From Marinococcus sp. PL1-022 (lineage in GTDB: Bacteria; Bacillota; Bacilli; Bacillales; Marinococcaceae): a stretch of DNA of 64,000 bases. A program made the translations under genes and the position numbers. The stretch spans positions 2,495,495 through 2,559,494 of the forward strand of contig NZ_JAWXCX010000001.1 in NCBI RefSeq assembly GCF_033845285.1. Direction: 5' to 3'. Under the pieces are notes generated by a model. The model saw only the letters and a program-made list of their open reading frames with translations. It was not told the DNA's origin and ran no database searches. Below are positions 1 to 8,597 of this stretch, one piece after another. Position 1 is the stretch's first letter. Every line of letters starts with the position of its first letter.

Positions 1-103
1 TATGTGCAAAGCGCTCGATAAAGGGATGGTCATCGGCCCGACATACCTGCTTGAAAAAACCGGAGGCAAAAGCGGTGACTTTCAACGGAAAACGAGTGAT
101 TAA
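1..103 (+). CDS. moaC: MoaC C-terminus (cyclic pyranopterin monophosphate synthase), partial
   Basis: The frame opens at the window edge and ends at TAA 101-103. The 33 residues include MCKALDKGM and [12 protein letters not shown], which match the well-conserved C-terminal end of MoaC, the enzyme that makes cyclic pyranopterin monophosphate in molybdenum cofactor synthesis. Only the tail is inside the window, so the catalytic site cannot be checked. It runs head-on into modB, with three bases between the two stop codons, and fits the molybdenum genes next to it. Confidence 0.85.
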   Translation, partial: MCKALDKGMVIGPTYLLEKTGGKSGDFQRKTSD

Positions 104-106
104 TAC

Positions 107-760
107 TTAACGTTCCCGGTTTAAAAGGTAGGTTAAACCGAGCAGCAGAAAGGAAATAAATATACTGATGCCGACGTACGTATACGCAAGGTTCATTTGA
201 TTCGACTCAATGGCCACGTAAATGGCCGTCGGCATCGTTTGTGTAACGCCTGGAATATTCCCGGCAAACATCAGCGTAGCTCCGAACTCCCCCAGAGCTC
301 TCGTAAAACTGAGCACAAACCCTGTCATGAGCGCACGGCCGGCAAGAGGCATGGCAATGTTGATAAACACGCGCCACTCTCCCGCTCCGTCCACTCTTGC
401 AGCGGCTTCAATATTGGGGTCAATTGAACCGTATCCGGTTTTTGCCGACTGAAACATTAAAGGGAACGCAACGACCGCCGCGGCTACAACGGCAGCAACC
501 GGCGTGAAGATAATCGAATTTTGAAACACCTGCTCATATACGCTGCCAATCCAGCTGTTTGTTCCAAAAACAATAATAAGCAAAAAGCCGGTCACCGATG
601 GCGGCAGCACGAGCGGAAGCATCAGGCACGTTTCCGCGGCCAGCTTCCCCCGGAAATTTCTGACGGCAAAAACTCTTCCAAGCATCGCGCCGGCAATGAA
701 AACAAGGACCGCTGCAATGCTTGCTGTCAGCAGAGACAGCTGTATGGGAAACCAAAACAT
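107..760 (-). CDS. modB: Molybdate ABC transporter permease ModB
   Basis: 217 residues with about five or six hydrophobic segments and the binding-protein-dependent permease signature near residues 117-155 (EAAARVDGAG, then RALGEFGATLMFAGN), as in ModB/CysT-type permeases. It would form the membrane channel that brings molybdate into the cell, with ModA delivering substrate. It follows modA by 18 bases in the same direction, so the two are likely co-transcribed. No ModC-type ATPase gene is present in the window. The AAGGAG ribosome site sits about 12 bases before the ATG, a little far. Confidence 0.9.
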   Translation of the reverse strand: MFWFPIQLSLLTASIAAVLVFIAGAMLGRVFAVRNFRGKLAAETCLMLPLVLPPSVTGFLLIIVFGTNSWIGSVYEQVFQNSIIFTPVAAVVAAAVVAFPLMFQSAKTGYGSIDPNIEAAARVDGAGEWRVFINIAMPLAGRALMTGFVLSFTRALGEFGATLMFAGNIPGVTQTMPTAIYVAIESNQMNLAYTYVGISIFISFLLLGLTYLLNRER

Positions 761-778
761 CAGGCACGCACGCTCCTT

Positions 779-1564
779 TTATTCCGGATCTGAAAAGCCG
801 TACGAGCGCAAAATGTCCTGGGCTTCGTTGCTTTGCAGATATGTCATAAACTCCCGGCTTTCTTTTTCGTTTCCGTTCCCTGCAACAGCTCCGCCGTAAT
901 AGTGAATGGCCGAGTACAGGGAAGGATCAATTTCTTCAAGAACCCGGACGTCGGCTCCACGCGCATCCGAGGCGTACACAAAGCCAACCGCTGCATTGCT
1001 TCTTTCGACAAGTGTTAACGTGTGCCGCACATCTTTGGCAAAAACCATCCGCTCCTGTACATGCTCCCATTCCTCCATCGAAGTGAGTGCCTCCTGAGCG
1101 TATTTTCCGGCGGGAGCCGCTTCGGGCGTTGCCAATGCTATCCGGCCGCTCCCATCAAGCACGCTCCGCAGATCTTTTGCCTCACTGTTTTCAGGCACTA
1201 CTGCCACCAGCGTATTTTCCGCAAAGGCAGGATTTTCTGCCTCCACCATTTTATTTTCCTCTTCAAGATCGTTATAGTGCGAAGCGGAGGCTGACAAAAA
1301 AACATCTGCCGGACCGCCGCGCTCAATCTGCTGCTTTAGTGTTCCAGAACCGCCGTAGTTAAAGGCCAGTGAGATATCCGGATGCTCATTGGCGAAGCTT
1401 TTCTGCACCTCTGCAAGGGCGTCCTGAAGGCTGGCCGCTGCTGAAACCGTCAGCGCGGCCTGCTCTTCGTTCTGCCCGGCCTGCGGGCCGCCGCTGCAGC
1501 CCTGCAGAAGAAAAATACCCGCTCCTGCTGCCACGAAGGGTTTCCAGTTCATATTGTCCGTCAT
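779..1564 (-). CDS. modA: Molybdate ABC transporter substrate-binding lipoprotein ModA
   Basis: A 261-residue solute-binding protein with a lipoprotein signal: a hydrophobic stretch ending LLQGC, where the Cys would be lipidated and anchored outside the membrane. AASLQDAL, NYGGSGTLKQQIERG and PADVFLSAS are typical of the ModA/WtpA family that captures molybdate or tungstate. An alternative ATG at 1552 (MNWKPF) would also give a good signal peptide; the GGGAG ribosome site lies closer to the upstream ATG. It lies between moeB and modB in one reverse-strand run. Confidence 0.9.
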   Translation of the reverse strand: MTDNMNWKPFVAAGAGIFLLQGCSGGPQAGQNEEQAALTVSAAASLQDALAEVQKSFANEHPDISLAFNYGGSGTLKQQIERGGPADVFLSASASHYNDLEEENKMVEAENPAFAENTLVAVVPENSEAKDLRSVLDGSGRIALATPEAAPAGKYAQEALTSMEEWEHVQERMVFAKDVRHTLTLVERSNAAVGFVYASDARGADVRVLEEIDPSLYSAIHYYGGAVAGNGNEKESREFMTYLQSNEAQDILRSYGFSDPE

Positions 1565-1588
1565 CTCCCGTCGATGGATTGTTTCAGG

Positions 1589-2608
1589 CTACCCGAGCAG
1601 CTGGGCGTACCACCGCTTGGCTTCCTGCACGTCGCTCGTACCGTGAATGAGTGCCCGGCCGTCCTGGAATAAAACAATGCGCCGCGTTTCGGTCTGTACC
1701 GACAACAGATAAGGGTTTTTGCGCACCCTCCAGTTCCGGCTTTCCCAATCGCGCTCCAGCCGCTCGAAGTTCAGCTGTCTGCTTTCCCCCGGCCGGATCT
1801 GTACCGTATCCCTGCCGCACAGGACGCTCGTTTTATTTGAATGTTCATATGTTAATGCCGGGTATATCGCTTTTTCCCCGCACGACAGACATTCCGGGTC
1901 TTTACTGCTCTGCAGACCGACGGAAAACTGCTGCTGGTTCCAAAGATCAAAATAATCCAGGGTCACCGGGAGACTTTCCCCGTCGCCGACCAGTATTTTC
2001 AAGGCTGCGGCCGTCTGCTTTGCCGCCACTGACTGCACAGCCGGAGCGATCACCCCAACCGTATCGCACGTCTGCCCCTGTGAAGGAATCTTTTTCCATA
2101 CGCAGCGAAAGCAGGGCCGTCCTCCCGGCAGAAACGGGTGAACCATACCGATACTTCCCACGCATGCCCCGTATATCCAGGGCTTATCGTATTTTCTAGC
2201 GGCATCATTAATCAACAGCCGGGTATCAAAATTATCCGTGCCGTCAATGATAAGATCAGTCTCTGCAGCCTTCGCTTCGATCCATGTAAAATCCACATCC
2301 ACTACTTCCCCGTGCACTTGAACCCCGGAGTTAATCTCACGCAGCCTTTTTTCTGCCGCTGCAGCCTTAGGCATCTGTGCTGCGGCATCCTTCTCCGTAT
2401 ACAGCTGCTGGCGCTGCAGATTGCTGTACTCTACGTAATCACGGTCTGCTATCGTCACCGTACCAACACCAGCGCGTACAAGCATCTCCGCTGCGGAAGC
2501 CCCGAGCGCCCCTGCACCAACAATCGTTACAGAGCTTTGGTTTAACTTTTTCTGACCCGCTTCACCGATCGGTGAAAACAGCTGCTGCCTTGAATATCGA
2601 TCGTCCAT
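1589..2608 (-). CDS. moeB: MoeB/ThiF-family adenylyltransferase (molybdopterin synthase sulfur carrier activating)
   Basis: 339 residues. The N-terminal E1-like Rossmann domain shows VGAGALGAS (about residue 32), the DRDYVEYSNLQRQ nucleotide motif and IDGTDNFDTR. Paired cysteines (CFRC about residue 166, CLSC about 245) would bind zinc, and CDTVGVIAP carries the conserved catalytic-loop cysteine. The family adenylates the C-terminal glycine of MoaD or ThiS. The molybdenum context favours MoeB. The C-terminal ~85 residues look like a weak extra domain with no rhodanese cysteine that I can see. Start is ATG after GCAAAGGAGAG. Confidence 0.87.
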   Translation of the reverse strand: MDDRYSRQQLFSPIGEAGQKKLNQSSVTIVGAGALGASAAEMLVRAGVGTVTIADRDYVEYSNLQRQQLYTEKDAAAQMPKAAAAEKRLREINSGVQVHGEVVDVDFTWIEAKAAETDLIIDGTDNFDTRLLINDAARKYDKPWIYGACVGSIGMVHPFLPGGRPCFRCVWKKIPSQGQTCDTVGVIAPAVQSVAAKQTAAALKILVGDGESLPVTLDYFDLWNQQQFSVGLQSSKDPECLSCGEKAIYPALTYEHSNKTSVLCGRDTVQIRPGESRQLNFERLERDWESRNWRVRKNPYLLSVQTETRRIVLFQDGRALIHGTSDVQEAKRWYAQLLG

Positions 2609-2625
2609 GCTTTCTCTCCTTTGCT

Positions 2626-3540
2626 TTAATTATTTATAGCTGCTTCAGTTTTTCTGCGCTGCATATGGATACGTGTGCGGGAATAGGTAAACAGGGCAAG
2701 TCCCGCCCAAACGATTAAAAAGGCCGTAAACTGCTGGAAGGAAAAAGGCTCCCTAAATAAAAAAACACCCAGTATCAGCATAATCGTCGGCGCAATATAC
2801 TGCAGAAATCCAAGCAGGGAGTAGCTGATCTTTCGTGCTCCTGAGGCAAACAGCAGTAATGGAACAGCTGTGGCGGCGCCGGCCCCGAAGAGCAGCGTCC
2901 ACGTGCCTGAATCATAGGTGGAAGCAGTTTCGCCCGAAAAAAACATTAAAAAAATCAGGGCAAATGGCGCTGCCAGAAACGATTCCAGGGTTAGGCCTGC
3001 CCATGCCCCGAGCGCTACAGTTTTTTTTATAATACCATAACAACCAAATGATAACGCCAGAATAATTGAAGCCCACGGAAACTGGCCGTAGGAAATAGTG
3101 AGTACAAACACCCCAATAAATGCGAGCACGACAGCGGCTATTTCCATGCGGGCAAGTCGTTCTTTTAAAAACACCGTGGCCAGTGCCACATTCACAAGCG
3201 GATTAATATAATAGCCCAGGCTTGCCTGAATCACATGATCTCCATTCACCGCAAAGATAAAGGTAAACCAGTTAATCGTAATCAATAAAGCGGCTCCGGT
3301 AATGGCCACTGTCGTTTTCACCGAATAAAAAGAGTGGCTGATTTCTCTCCATACCCCTTTAGCGCGCCCGATCAATACGATAAGTACAGCCATAAACAAA
3401 AAAGACCAAATTATACGGTGGGCGAGTACATCAATCGCCGGAACATCGTTAAAAAGCTTCCAGTACAGCGGGAGAAACCCCCAGAGTACGTAAGCCGCCA
3501 CTCCTGCTGCAATGCCTGTCTGCTGCTCTCTCATCTGCAT
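2626..3540 (-). CDS. rarD: RarD-type EamA-family transporter
   Basis: A 304-residue integral membrane protein with about ten hydrophobic segments. GIAAGVAAYVLWGFLPLYWK near the start and the two EamA repeats match the RarD branch of the drug/metabolite transporter superfamily. The open frame runs further upstream to 3717, but that would overlap the terminator and end of the CopC-like gene. The ATG at 3540 has AGAGAGG six bases ahead and gives normal family length; ATG 3534 is a close alternative. Substrate unknown. Only 17 bases separate it from moeB, so it may be the first gene of the molybdenum run, although a link to molybdenum is not established. Confidence 0.82.
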   Translation of the reverse strand: MQMREQQTGIAAGVAAYVLWGFLPLYWKLFNDVPAIDVLAHRIIWSFLFMAVLIVLIGRAKGVWREISHSFYSVKTTVAITGAALLITINWFTFIFAVNGDHVIQASLGYYINPLVNVALATVFLKERLARMEIAAVVLAFIGVFVLTISYGQFPWASIILALSFGCYGIIKKTVALGAWAGLTLESFLAAPFALIFLMFFSGETASTYDSGTWTLLFGAGAATAVPLLLFASGARKISYSLLGFLQYIAPTIMLILGVFLFREPFSFQQFTAFLIVWAGLALFTYSRTRIHMQRRKTEAAINN

Positions 3541-3627
3541 CTCCATCCTCTCTTCACCCATTATAGCGGACAACGGTGCCTCTCTGGCAAACAGGAACGG
3601 CTGAAGCCGTTGAAATTTTTCTGTCCA

Positions 3628-3659
3628 TAAAAAAACAGCTTCGAGGGTATCGAAGCTGT
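3628..3659 (-). terminator. Rho-independent terminator of the CopC-like gene
   Basis: Perfect 10-bp stem ACAGCTTCGA / TCGAAGCTGT at 3635-3659 with a short loop. On the reverse strand it is followed by seven T residues. It begins at the stop codon of the CopC-like gene. Confidence 0.85.
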
Positions 3660-4228
3660 CAGCTGTTATTTTTACGCTCTCTGTTTCTCCATAGGATGAT
3701 CGTAAATGCGGAAACAATAGCCACTCCGAGCGTTCCCATAAACACCATGCCGGGAATATTCGGCCCTGCTTCTTCTGCTTCTGCTGCAGCCTGTTGTTCG
3801 GCTTCAGAAAGAGAGCTTTCTCCCGTCCGCGCTTCTAATTCCTGCTGCCTTTCTTCGAGGGGCTTATTGCTGTTCAGGCTGAAATTCGTGCCCCCCTGCA
3901 CTGTTTCCCCGTCCTCGCCTGTTACGCTGTAATTCAGCACATAGTTTCCATTTTCCAGTACACTTTCCATGCTGGAAACTACAGTACGGCCGTCTTCACT
4001 GATTTCAGGCTCCGACATTTCAATCTCATCGCCGGTTTCTACAAGCAGATACATGTCTTCCACACGGTCAATTTCTGTATCAAAAGTAAGCTCAAGGCGT
4101 TCAGGCACTTCTAAAACAGAATCTCCATCTTCAGGACTTGAGGATTCCAGCGCAGGTGCTGCAAACGCCTGGTAAGGTGAAGTAATGAAAAATAAAACCG
4201 CGAGAAGGCCAAAAAATCTATATTTCAT
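3659..4228 (-). CDS. CopC-domain membrane-anchored protein lacking the usual copper histidines
   Basis: 189 residues: an N-terminal signal peptide ending at AFA/AP, a CopC/YcnJ-like beta-sandwich (LESSSPEDGDSV, LELTFDTEID, NYVLNYSVTGEDGETVQGGTNFSL), an Ala/Glu-rich linker about residues 120-150, and one C-terminal transmembrane helix followed by RNRERKNNS. CopC proteins bind copper outside the membrane through an N-terminal His and a His in the D-G-H-x-V-x-G segment. Here these positions are Ala-Pro and Glu, so copper binding is doubtful. No CopD partner is nearby. The ribosome site AAAGGAG is good. Transcribed alone with its own terminator. Confidence 0.82.
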   Translation of the reverse strand: MKYRFFGLLAVLFFITSPYQAFAAPALESSSPEDGDSVLEVPERLELTFDTEIDRVEDMYLLVETGDEIEMSEPEISEDGRTVVSSMESVLENGNYVLNYSVTGEDGETVQGGTNFSLNSNKPLEERQQELEARTGESSLSEAEQQAAAEAEEAGPNIPGMVFMGTLGVAIVSAFTIILWRNRERKNNS

Positions 4229-4369
4229 AGGACTTCTCCTTTCAATAAATAAATCACTCTACTCTTTATATCATGATATAAAGCCAAATTCGAACGATAT
4301 CATTTACGTTTTTGTGTCAATTTTATATTTCCCGGGCAATATTCTTTTCTGCTGGCGTACACCCGGCAC

Positions 4370-4402
4370 AAAAAACCCGGACGCAGGAAGCGCATCCGGG
4401 GG
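4370..4402 (-). terminator. Terminator downstream of htpX
   Basis: CCCGGA...TCCGGG stem (4376-4400, with a small internal bulge near CGC/GCG) followed on the reverse strand by six T residues. It lies just after the htpX stop codon. Confidence 0.75.
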
Positions 4403-4413
4403 AGTACTTATAT

Positions 4414-5313
4414 TCAGCTTTGTTCTAAACGGCGGATCCGGTCTTCAAGCGGAGGGTGCGACGAAAAGAGCATCGCAGCAGCTGACGGCTTGTTGTTGAT
4501 TTTAAGCGTCTGCATGGATGACTGCTCCGTATCCACCCGGTCCACATAATTCTGCAGAGAGCGCAGAGCATGAGCCATTTTGTCTTTTCCGGCAAGGTCT
4601 GCCCCGCCGCGGTCAGCGTGGTACTCACGGTAACGGGAGTAGGCGGCGACGACGATGCTTCCGAGAATCGAAAAGAGAATTTGAAAAACGATAATCGCCA
4701 GAAAGTGGATAATAGGGCGCATATTTTCATTGACAAACCTCGATACCGCAAAGGCAACGACCCGGGCCAGAAACACCACAAACGTGTTCACGATTCCCTG
4801 CAGAAGGGTCATGGTGATCATATCGCCATTGGCCACGTGGGCCACCTCATGGGCAATAACACCTTCTACGGCGTCATCGTCCATCGATTGAAGAAGACCG
4901 GTTGAAACAGAAACAAGCGACCGTTTTTTTGTCGGCCCTGTCGCAAACGCGTTTACTTCAGCAGACTGGTAAATTCCAACCTCCGGCATATGAGTAAGCC
5001 CCGCGCGCCGGCAGAGACGGTGAACTTTTTCCACAACCATTTTTTCAGCCTGGCTCCCCGGATTATCCGGGTCAATCACCTTGACATTCATTGCTTTTTT
5101 CGCTATAAATCTCGACATTGCCAGTGAAATAAATGCCCCGGCAAAGCCGATAACGGCACTGATAATTAACAGCGGCACCAGATTCAACGTGCCGGCACCG
5201 TAGTTATAAGCACCCAGGTTAACACCAAACAAACTTAGTATCGAAAACACGATGACAATTGTTAACAACACCATCATGTTCGTTAACAGAAACAGCATGA
5301 TTCTTTTACCCAT
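4414..5313 (-). CDS. htpX: HtpX-type membrane zinc metalloprotease
   Basis: 299 residues of the M48 peptidase family. Two N-terminal transmembrane segments, then the catalytic HEVAH motif (about residue 155), two further hydrophobic segments, and the third zinc ligand region [13 protein letters not shown] (about residue 230). The C-terminus has [13 protein letters not shown], a standard M48 ending. It would degrade misfolded membrane proteins at the inner face of the membrane. Start ATG has AAGGAG eight bases upstream. Single gene, with its own terminator. Confidence 0.95.
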   Translation of the reverse strand: MGKRIMLFLLTNMMVLLTIVIVFSILSLFGVNLGAYNYGAGTLNLVPLLIISAVIGFAGAFISLAMSRFIAKKAMNVKVIDPDNPGSQAEKMVVEKVHRLCRRAGLTHMPEVGIYQSAEVNAFATGPTKKRSLVSVSTGLLQSMDDDAVEGVIAHEVAHVANGDMITMTLLQGIVNTFVVFLARVVAFAVSRFVNENMRPIIHFLAIIVFQILFSILGSIVVAAYSRYREYHADRGGADLAGKDKMAHALRSLQNYVDRVDTEQSSMQTLKINNKPSAAAMLFSSHPPLEDRIRRLEQS

Positions 5314-5443
5314 GGCCTTCTCTCCTTCTTAACGGTTCAATTTTTCTTTTACACAGTTATTTATACGCAGGTGTCTCTGGAATGGTTTCATTCTTCTTAA
5401 TAATATCACACATTAAAAATTACACGAAAAGAAAGATTTCTTG

Positions 5444-5471
5444 TTTACAAGTTTTTCTTAACAGGTATAAG
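5444..5471 (+). promoter_or_regulatory. Candidate sigma-A promoter for the aconitase gene
   Basis: TTTACA (5444-5449), 16 bases, TATAAG (5466-5471), about 70 bases before the aconitase ATG, in an AT-rich gap between divergent htpX and the aconitase gene. The match is moderate. Confidence 0.4.
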
Positions 5472-5540
5472 CATAGAGAGCATGTTTTCATTCAGAAAGA
5501 ATTAACACAATTGGAATTCTGACGAAGGAGGACACCATTT

Positions 5541-7484
5541 ATGGCACGCAACGTCGCACAAAAATTAATTGAAGAACACCTCGTTTCCGGAGATATGACT
5601 CCGGGCGAAGAAATTGGAATGAAAATCGACCAGACACTCACCCAGGACGCAACAGGTACAATGGTGATGCTTGAGCTTGAAGCCATGGGGGTTGAGCGGG
5701 CTCAGACAGAAGCTTCCGCCCAATACGTAGACCACAATATCATTCAGGAGGATAACAAAAACCCGGATGACCACCTGTTTCTTCAGACAGCAGCAAAACG
5801 CTTCGGCATGTATTTCAGCCGTCCGGGTAACGGTGTGAGCCACCCGGTACACATGCAGCGCCTTGCCCGTCCCGGCCGTACCCTTCTTGGATCGGACTCC
5901 CATACATGTGCCAACGGCTGTATGGGGATGCTTGCCATGGGGGCAGGCGGCATTGAAGTAACCATGGCCATTGCAGGAGAACCATTCTTCGTAAAAATGC
6001 CTCAGGTATGGGGAGTAAAGCTTACCGGCAAGCTTCCTGACTGGGTAAGCGCCAAGGATGTTATTCTTGAGCTTCTCCGCCGCCATGATGTAAAAGCCGG
6101 CGCCAACAAAGTCATTGAATACTACGGCCCCGGCCTTGAAGACCTGAGTGCCATGGACCGTCACGTCATTGCGAACATGGGAGCCGAGCTTGGCGCCACC
6201 GCCAGCGTATTTCCATCAGACGATGAAGTGAAGCGTTTCATGGCAAGCCAGGACCGCGAGGACGAATGGCAGGAGCTGAAGGCTGACCGCGGCGCCCAGT
6301 ACGACATCGATGAAGAGATCGATCTGTCCTCTCTCGAGCCGCTGATTGCCAAACCGTCGAGTCCGGGCAACGTCGTACCCGTCCGGGAAATCGCCGGCGA
6401 ACCTATTTTCCAGGCATATATCGGTTCATCCGCAAACCCTGGATACCGGGATTTTGCGATTGCTTCTGAAATCGTCAAAGGCAAAAATGTGCATGAAAAT
6501 GTAAGCTTTGATATTAATCCGTCTTCACGGCAAATGCTGACAGACCTCGTGTCCAACGGCCATATTGCCAATCTTCTAAGCGCCGGCGGCCGGCTTCACC
6601 AGGCAGGCTGTAACGGCTGTATCGGCATGGGCCAGGCACCAGCCACCCACAAAAACAGCCTGCGGACGACCCCGCGGAACTTCCCGGGACGCTCCGGTAC
6701 GAAGGAAGACCGCGTCTTTCTTTGCAGCCCTGAAATAGCTGCTGCTTCGGCTCTTTACGGCGAAATCACCGATCCGCGGACCCTTGATATGGACTATCCG
6801 AAGGTGGGTGAACCGGACGAGCCAACCGTGGACTTCCGGCTGCTGCAGGAGCCGCTTCCTTACGAAGAAGCGAAAAATATAAAAATCGAAAAAGGCCCGA
6901 ACATTGCCACCCTTCCGGAAATGGAAGAGCTGCCGGACCGCATTGAAGTACCGGTACTGCTGAAGCTTGGCGACAACTTCTCCACAGACGAGATTCTTGC
7001 CGGCGGCGCACGCGTACTTCCGTACCGCAGTAACCTTCCGGAAATCAGCAAGTTTTCATTTGAAATTACTGATGAAGACTATTACAACCGGGCCATGGCA
7101 ATTAAAGATGACACCGGCCACGCTATTATCGGCGGATCCAACTACGGTCAGGGCTCAAGCCGTGAACACGCAGCCCTTGCCCCACGCTATCTCGGCCTGC
7201 GTGTTGCACTTGTCCAGGACTTCGCCCGTATTCACTGGCAGAACCTGGTGAACTTCGGCGTGCTTCCAATCACGTTTGAGGATGCTGAAGACTATATGAA
7301 AATCGATGCCGGCGATACTATTGTGCTTGAGAATCTGCGTGAAAATATCCAGAATCACAATACGTTTGAAGCTGCCATCAAGAACAAAAACGAAACCATC
7401 ACCGTGCGCCATGAAATGTCGAGGCGCCAGATTGACATGATGCTTCGCGGCGGCCTGATTAACTGGGTACGCGCTAAACAATAA
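5541..7484 (+). CDS. Aconitate hydratase, short Aquifex-type
   Basis: 647 residues. Isomerises citrate to isocitrate in the cytosol using a [4Fe-4S] cluster. Cluster cysteines are visible in SDSHTCANG (about residue 118) and AGCNGCIGMG (about 357-360). The C-terminal swivel domain carries the substrate-binding GSNYGQGSSREHAA (about residue 534). The length is about 250 residues shorter than the CitB/AcnA aconitase usual in Bacillus (about 900) and fits the compact bacterial type sometimes called Aquifex-type. Start ATG has AAGGAGG at good spacing. It stands alone with no citrate synthase or isocitrate dehydrogenase beside it, so whether it is the main enzyme or a second aconitase cannot be told here. 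Confidence 0.9.
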   Translation: MARNVAQKLIEEHLVSGDMTPGEEIGMKIDQTLTQDATGTMVMLELEAMGVERAQTEASAQYVDHNIIQEDNKNPDDHLFLQTAAKRFGMYFSRPGNGVSHPVHMQRLARPGRTLLGSDSHTCANGCMGMLAMGAGGIEVTMAIAGEPFFVKMPQVWGVKLTGKLPDWVSAKDVILELLRRHDVKAGANKVIEYYGPGLEDLSAMDRHVIANMGAELGATASVFPSDDEVKRFMASQDREDEWQELKADRGAQYDIDEEIDLSSLEPLIAKPSSPGNVVPVREIAGEPIFQAYIGSSANPGYRDFAIASEIVKGKNVHENVSFDINPSSRQMLTDLVSNGHIANLLSAGGRLHQAGCNGCIGMGQAPATHKNSLRTTPRNFPGRSGTKEDRVFLCSPEIAAASALYGEITDPRTLDMDYPKVGEPDEPTVDFRLLQEPLPYEEAKNIKIEKGPNIATLPEMEELPDRIEVPVLLKLGDNFSTDEILAGGARVLPYRSNLPEISKFSFEITDEDYYNRAMAIKDDTGHAIIGGSNYGQGSSREHAALAPRYLGLRVALVQDFARIHWQNLVNFGVLPITFEDAEDYMKIDAGDTIVLENLRENIQNHNTFEAAIKNKNETITVRHEMSRRQIDMMLRGGLINWVRAKQ

Positions 7485-7497
7485 AAGTACCGGCGGG

Positions 7498-7525
7498 GCA
7501 GACGCTTCTTTCCTGGAAGCGCTGC
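7498..7525 (+). terminator. Weak hairpin after the aconitase gene
   Basis: GCAG-CGCTTC pairs with GAAGCG-CTGC around a short loop, with one bulged base. The following sequence is only moderately T-rich, so termination is uncertain. Confidence 0.4.
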
Positions 7526-7561
7526 TCCTTTATGTTTGATGATTAAGGGAGGCCTTCATTG

Positions 7562-8446
7562 ATGGAAAATAAAGTAGAAAATCAAAGAACTATCCTGCTG
7601 ACCGGTGCCACAAACGGGATCGGCAGAATCGTCGCAGAAAAACTGGCGGCCGAAGGGCATACCTTATTGCTGGTTGGACGCAAGGAATGGAAAGGCGAAG
7701 AGCTGATTACCGAATTGGAGCAGAAAACCGGAAATACAGAGCTTCATTTTTACCAGACTGATCTTTCCCTTCTGCATGAAATCGAGACGCTTGCAGAGAA
7801 CGTAGCACGGGACTATGGCCAGATCGACACTCTGATTAATAATGCCGGCGCTGTCTACTCTTCCCGCGTCTGGACGGAGGAGCATCTTGAACGCACCTTT
7901 GCCCTGAATTACCTTGGGGTGTTTTACCTTACGGAGCTTCTTCTTCCTCTTCTTCGTGAAAGCTCTGACGGGCGGGTGGTGAATGTCTCTTCTGCTGCAC
8001 ATGCCTTATCGAAAATGAATTTTCAGAATCTGCAGGGGGAGCAGAAGTATAACGGCCTGAAGCAATACGGACTCGCGAAGCTGTCATTGCTTTTGTATAC
8101 GTATGACCTGGCCCAGAGACTCCGCTATGAAAATATTAAAGTAAACGCCCTCCACCCGGGCAACATTTCCACCGGGTTCGGCCTGAATAATAAAAATGCC
8201 TTTTACCGCGGGCTGAACAAGTTCACCAGTAAGTTCGGCGACTCTCCCGAAGAAGGAGCTGACCTGGAAGTATCGCTTGGTTCAGGCGCCCGAGGCTCTC
8301 AGGTAACCGGCAAATACTTTACGAAAAAAGGAATTACCAGTTCTTCGAGTGATTCCTACTCTACAGCCAATCAAAGAAGGCTGCGGGAAATCAGTGAAGA
8401 GCTTGTTTATCACTACACCGGAAGAGAGCTTCAAAAAGAAGCTTAA
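7562..8446 (+). CDS. Short-chain dehydrogenase/reductase
   Basis: 294 residues of the classical SDR family. NAD(P) site TGATNGIG near the start, NNAG (about residue 94), the catalytic serine segment NVSSAAHA (about 141) and YGLAK (about 166). The closest general shape is the retinol-dehydrogenase/protochlorophyllide-like subgroup, with HPGNISTGF after the active site. Substrate unknown. The ATG at 7562 was chosen over TTG 7559 because AAGGGAGG lies eight bases ahead. A good terminator follows, so it is probably a single-gene unit. Confidence 0.88.
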   Translation: MENKVENQRTILLTGATNGIGRIVAEKLAAEGHTLLLVGRKEWKGEELITELEQKTGNTELHFYQTDLSLLHEIETLAENVARDYGQIDTLINNAGAVYSSRVWTEEHLERTFALNYLGVFYLTELLLPLLRESSDGRVVNVSSAAHALSKMNFQNLQGEQKYNGLKQYGLAKLSLLLYTYDLAQRLRYENIKVNALHPGNISTGFGLNNKNAFYRGLNKFTSKFGDSPEEGADLEVSLGSGARGSQVTGKYFTKKGITSSSSDSYSTANQRRLREISEELVYHYTGRELQKEA

Positions 8447-8464
8447 TAATATATATGCCTGATG

Positions 8465-8492
8465 GAATGCCTTTGCGGGCATTCTTTTTTTT
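8465..8492 (+). terminator. Rho-independent terminator of the SDR gene
   Basis: GAATGCC (8465-8471) pairs with GGCATTC (8478-8484), followed by eight T residues. Confidence 0.88.
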
Positions 8493-8550
8493 GATTTTCC
8501 GGCCGTTCGCGTTGTTTTGCCCTGTTTTGAAGCGGGTATTTAACCTTCAT

Positions 8551-8568
8551 GTGCATATACTTATGCAC
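8551..8568. promoter_or_regulatory. Perfect palindrome upstream of egtB, candidate operator
   Basis: GTGCATA-TACT-TATGCAC, two perfect 7-base arms around four bases, about 30 bases before the egtB coding start. TATACT (8556-8561) within it could be the -10 box, and no clear -35 lies at the right distance. A repressor bound here would cover the promoter. The regulator is unknown. Confidence 0.5.
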
Positions 8569-8597
8569 CATTCTATTTATTTGAGGAGGAATTCCCT

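Noticed and set aside
2626-3717. Longer RarD start at 3717
   Set aside because: The extra 59 residues overlap the terminator and tail of the CopC-like gene and show no membrane-protein character.
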